Part shown: positions 60,824 through 64,000 of the stretch, piece by piece | How positions within the stretch are numbered: the first letter of the stretch is position 1 | Layout of the letters: every line of letters starts with the position of its first letter | DNA from: Hofstenia miamia | Taxonomy: Eukaryota > Xenacoelomorpha > Acoela > Hofsteniidae | Assembly (NCBI GenBank): GCA_900660155.1 | Contig: CABFPE010000423.1 | Location: 365,631 to 429,630, forward strand | Direction of reading: 5' to 3' | DNA: 64,000 nucleotides | The notes under the pieces: generated by a model | Database searches by the model: none | Told to the model about the DNA's origin: nothing | Seen by the model: the letters and a program-made list of their open reading frames with translations, nothing else | Made by a program: the position numbers and the translations under genes

Positions 60824-62255
60824 CAGTGGCTGGCCATTGAATTAGAACCGCGATGAATTTTAACTTAAATTATAATTTAGACATAATAAACAATACAAAA
60901 ATATTGAATCATTGCCATTGTTTGATGGTGAATGATTCTCATTGGCTGTTTACTACTTCGTTTAACAACTGAGTTTTATTTTTGTGAATATTACTTAAGT
61001 TACAGCATTGATTTCAGCATTTGAATCTTTCATGAAGAGAATGTCCTAAGCTCCGTTTTTTGCATTTGTGTTTGTTTTATAATGGGAAAACGAAGTGATA
61101 TTGAATTAGAAACAGTTTCTGCGATCCGAGCATTAAAAGCAAATACAAACTTTTCCCAAAAGGAAATTGCTGAGAGAACAAATGTATCTAAATCCTCCGT
61201 TCAACGTGTTCTGAGTGGTCGGGTATCCAAGCGGTCAAACTGCAAAGGGGTGAAGAAGACAAGTGTCCGTGATGAACGCATGATTGTAAGAAATGTACGA
61301 CACAATAGAAAACTTACAACTGCACAACTAAATGCCAAGGTAAAGGCTGATCTTAATATTAACATATCTGATCGAACTATGCGTCGAATTTTGCATTCAC
61401 ATGGATATCTTGGCCGTCGTCCTCGACGTAAACCTCGCTTGACAGAATCAATGCGTAAGAAACGAATGGCCTTTGCAAAGAAATATAAAGCATGGACAGC
61501 CGAAGATTGGGAAAAGGTATGCTTTAGTGATGAGTCGACATTTTGTGTTTTGTCTGATCGTGCTCAGTATGTCAAACGACGTCCAGATGAAGAATTCCAT
61601 CCAGATTGTACAACTGCAAGTGTTAAACATCCAAATAAAATCATGGTGTGGTCAGTGATCTCAGTGAAGGGGCCTGGTAGATTGTACATAGTTGATGGTA
61701 ATATGAACCAAGTTCAATACAGAGAACAGGTCATTGCAAAACGACTCTTACCACAGTTAAATGATTGGTTTGGTGAAAATGGAAGAGCCAACATTTACTT
61801 TATGCATGACTCAGCACCGTGTCATAAAGCTGCATCTGTAACGACTCTTTTGAATGACGAGGGTGTCAGAATTCTGGATTGGCCGGGGAATTCCCCCGAC
61901 CTAAATCCGATAGAGAATATTTGGGACATTTTAAAGCGTAAAACCCGAATGCAACATTGCACAACTCGCAAAGATGTTATTGCAGCACTTATACAATGTT
62001 GGCATCGCGATCCTGACATCAAAACTCGTGCAATCTCTGCTATTAGATCAATGCCAGATCGAATGAAATCTGTTATCAAAGGCCATGGACATATGACGAA
62101 ATATTAATTTTATTTCTAAAAATGTTCTAATGCATGTTCATCAACATTTGCATATGTTTTCTGTTGCTAATAAATACATTTGTCTATCAAAAATTACTGT
62201 TTTCATATATTCAAGCATAAATAACTCTCGGTTCTAATTCAATGGCCAGCCACTG
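60824..62255 (+). mobile_element. Apparently intact Tc1-like transposon
   Basis: A 1432-bp element with perfect 27-bp terminal inverted repeats beginning CAGTGGCTGGCCATTG and flanked by TA on both sides (60822-60823 and 62256-62257). It contains a single full-length transposase frame. It interrupts one unit of the local direct-repeat family (flanks TATATTATTCATGCATAAAA and TATATGCGCATGG), so it is younger than that repeat. Perfect ends and an unbroken gene suggest recent, possibly current, activity. Confidence 0.95.
61082..62107 (+). CDS. Tc1-like transposase (DD34E), full length
   Basis: The 341-residue transposase cuts and pastes the element at TA sites. The N-terminus holds a helix-turn-helix (NFSQKEIAERTNVSKSSVQR, residues 23-42), a basic linker, a second HTH region (TTAQLNAKVKADLNINISDR, about 79-98) and a RRPRRKPRL hinge (112-120). 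The catalytic triad is present: D150 (CFSDEST), D243 (FMHDSAPCH) and E278 (NPIENIW), with 34 residues between the last two, as in Tc1. The WPGNSPDLNP block is intact. Length equals the family norm of about 340. ATG 61082 is the first in-frame start and follows a 231-base leader after the inverted repeat. No stop or frameshift is present. The encoding element is not nested in coding DNA. Confidence 0.95.
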   Translation: MGKRSDIELETVSAIRALKANTNFSQKEIAERTNVSKSSVQRVLSGRVSKRSNCKGVKKTSVRDERMIVRNVRHNRKLTTAQLNAKVKADLNINISDRTMRRILHSHGYLGRRPRRKPRLTESMRKKRMAFAKKYKAWTAEDWEKVCFSDESTFCVLSDRAQYVKRRPDEEFHPDCTTASVKHPNKIMVWSVISVKGPGRLYIVDGNMNQVQYREQVIAKRLLPQLNDWFGENGRANIYFMHDSAPCHKAASVTTLLNDEGVRILDWPGNSPDLNPIENIWDILKRKTRMQHCTTRKDVIAALIQCWHRDPDIKTRAISAIRSMPDRMKSVIKGHGHMTKY

Positions 62256-62257
62256 TA

Positions 62258-63596
62258 TATGCGCATGGTATTTAAAAGATAGATTGATAAGAATTTTGAG
62301 AAAATTTCAACCTAACCAACTATAGGTTAATATGTTGAAAAACAAATCGCTTAACCATGGTATAAACTTCACCATGACTTGAAATTAAAAGCATTTTTGG
62401 TAAACATTACAACCCAATGCGTCAAGTGTTAGATCAAATATTGCCTAAAAATACGATTTTTAATAAGTAGTACAAGCTAGTACAAACATGATGAAAGCAA
62501 AATTCGAGGATCAAATGCATACCAATGCTTGCATGTGAAGATGTATTTGAAATCTAAGCCGTTTAAAGATGCCATGTCGGAATTTATTGATTGTAAATAG
62601 AAAACTTAATAAGTGCTCAGTGAATAAATTTGCCCAAACATTGCTAAACAGTACCAAATGTTGAATAAAGACCCAATTATAAAATGCATATTCACTAAAA
62701 TTCAACAATAAGCATACCTATTTGAAGAAACTGTATGGAATCAAAGAACCATTTTCACATCTGAGCATAAATATGGATACATATTGACTGTGCCTTAAAT
62801 ATATTTCACCAGAATAATTGTGATTCTAGTCCATCTCTAACATGATACAAAAGAAATAGCTTTTCTAAAAATGAAGCAACGTCACTGATAAATGATTCAT
62901 TTAAATAGAACAAAAGAACTTTAAAATGTAATACTATTTCATTAATTACTTAATGAATATTTTTTCCCGATTTTCTCTTTGTTTTTACATAAATCTTTGT
63001 TTAAATTACTAATTTGAAACATGTTCTTTGGCTATTATAAAATCCCTAAACTAGAACATGTTGTTTTTGTACAAATTTCTTTAATGAATAAATAAATAGA
63101 CTATTTCAGCTACTTAATCCAATATTTAAATTAATTACGCAAAGTTAACATGATAATCATTTATTATTTTGTTTTCAATGTACTTCAATCTTAAAAATAT
63201 ATGCATAATTTCAACAAGGCTCATTAGTGGATAGAAATGGTGAAAATTCCATCATTTTAACTAGAACAATATGTTTTAATGCAATATTCTTTGTGGAGAG
63301 TTTAATTGCAGAGGTTGCCTTCTTATTTAATATAGTAAGTTGTTTTTATGCTTTGAAATGTGAAATTCTCTTTGTATTTGGAGATTTCAATTCTATAACA
63401 CATAGTGGGGGTTACTATTGTATCAATCATCCATCATTAATCATGAAAATGAGATGTACGCTGTTATTGAACACACAACACTTTGAATGGTTAAATCAAT
63501 TACAACAGTCAATAAAATATATTCAAGCCATTACATAAACAGATTGTTATATCGAGTAGCATGCTAATAATTTGTTTATACAGTAAAAAGTGTTAG
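62258..63596. other. No gene recognised
   Basis: AT-rich spacer between the Tc1 element and the right inverted arm. A plus-strand frame at 63227-63538 (103 codons, LFVFGDFNSITHSGGYY) faintly resembles the GDFN motif of a LINE endonuclease, but nothing around it supports that. Confidence 0.4.
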
Positions 63597-64000
63597 AATA
63601 AATAACAAGGTATGTTACATATGTTTTTCCATATTTTATTTTCAACATCTAAATGCATTGATGTGTTATTTGTCTTTTCCATCATACACGTTTGGTATGG
63701 ATTTATGTGTTTTACATTTTAGTATTTTACTTTCCATTGTACATGTTTTTGCTATAAACGAATTTAATAAGGGTATTGCTTTATGCAACTATATGCATTT
63801 TTGTATTTACCCATTTTCATTGTACATTTTTTTGCTATAAACAAGATTATATGCAGTTTTGGTTTAGGGTTCTATTTACACTTATTATTTCTCTTTCCAA
63901 TATCAATGGTGTTATGCATTATTGATTCATTTGACTATATTTGTTGATGTATTATCTATTTCCAATGTACCGACACTTTTTTTATTTAAACTAAATTTTA
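63597..64000 (-). repeat. Right arm of the long inverted repeat (runs off the window)
   Basis: Inverted counterpart of 58708-59131, about 90% similar by eye. The pairing reaches the last base of the window (TAAACTAAATTTTA pairs with the sequence at 58708), so the arm continues beyond it. Confidence 0.85.

Noticed and set aside
1-64000. Polinton/Maverick, giant-virus or CRISPR-like content
   Set aside because: No protein-primed DNA polymerase, packaging ATPase, capsid-like frame or regular short repeat-spacer array was found. The long inverted arms at 58.7 and 63.6 kb enclose only small DNA transposons.

Overview
The window is AT-rich DNA from an invertebrate-type metazoan. This rests on a Vasa-type DEAD-box helicase gene and on the mix of transposons: Ty3/Gypsy, CR1/L2-like and R4-like LINEs, piggyBac, hAT and Tc1/mariner. 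Nothing prokaryotic (operons with ribosome binding sites, CRISPR arrays) was seen. The phylum cannot be fixed from the sequence. Only one clear host gene is present, and most of the rest is transposable-element debris at several ages. Two runs of N (22914-23913 and 53222-54019) are assembly gaps.

Left part, about 1-31 kb: very CpG-poor and repeat-dense. A plus-strand CR1/L2-like LINE (1.4-3.9 kb) lies tail to tail with a minus-strand LINE (4.1-6.2 kb). Next is an 11.6 kb broken Ty3/Gypsy LTR element on the minus strand (6.2-17.8 kb). It has gag, protease, RT/RNase H and integrase regions plus an extra third coding region next to the polypurine tract, with DEDDh-exonuclease-like motifs. An R4-like LINE tail abuts it (17.84-18.9 kb), followed by a second copy of the minus-strand LINE family and a long-terminal-inverted-repeat element (21.1-22.1 kb). 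After the first gap come a decayed hAT transposase (24.1-25.4 kb), a solo LTR of the same Gypsy family with a perfect 4-bp target duplication (25.8-26.7 kb) and an internally deleted Tc1 element (28.3-29.05 kb).

Right part, about 31-64 kb: CpG becomes common abruptly near 30.9 kb. It holds a LINE ORF1-like relic (31.9-32.95 kb), a small CpG-rich patch (34.7-35.1 kb), a piggyBac with intact ends and an internal tandem duplication (37.56-40.90 kb), the Vasa-like gene (45.85-47.85 kb), a hAT MITE just after it (47.98-48.44 kb), a second decayed piggyBac (50.5-52.6 kb) and a broken non-LTR reverse transcriptase (54.0-56.2 kb). From 57.6 kb to the end is a repeat-rich block with long inverted arms. 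It encloses a mariner-type MITE and an apparently intact, possibly active Tc1 transposon (60.82-62.26 kb).

The helicase gene is the biological centre of the window. It has four RanBP2-type-like zinc fingers, an uninterrupted coding sequence, and a splice-acceptor-like site 73 bp after a poly(A) signal, an arrangement typical of trans-spliced or operon-like genes. The other elements are independent insertions and show no sign of working together.
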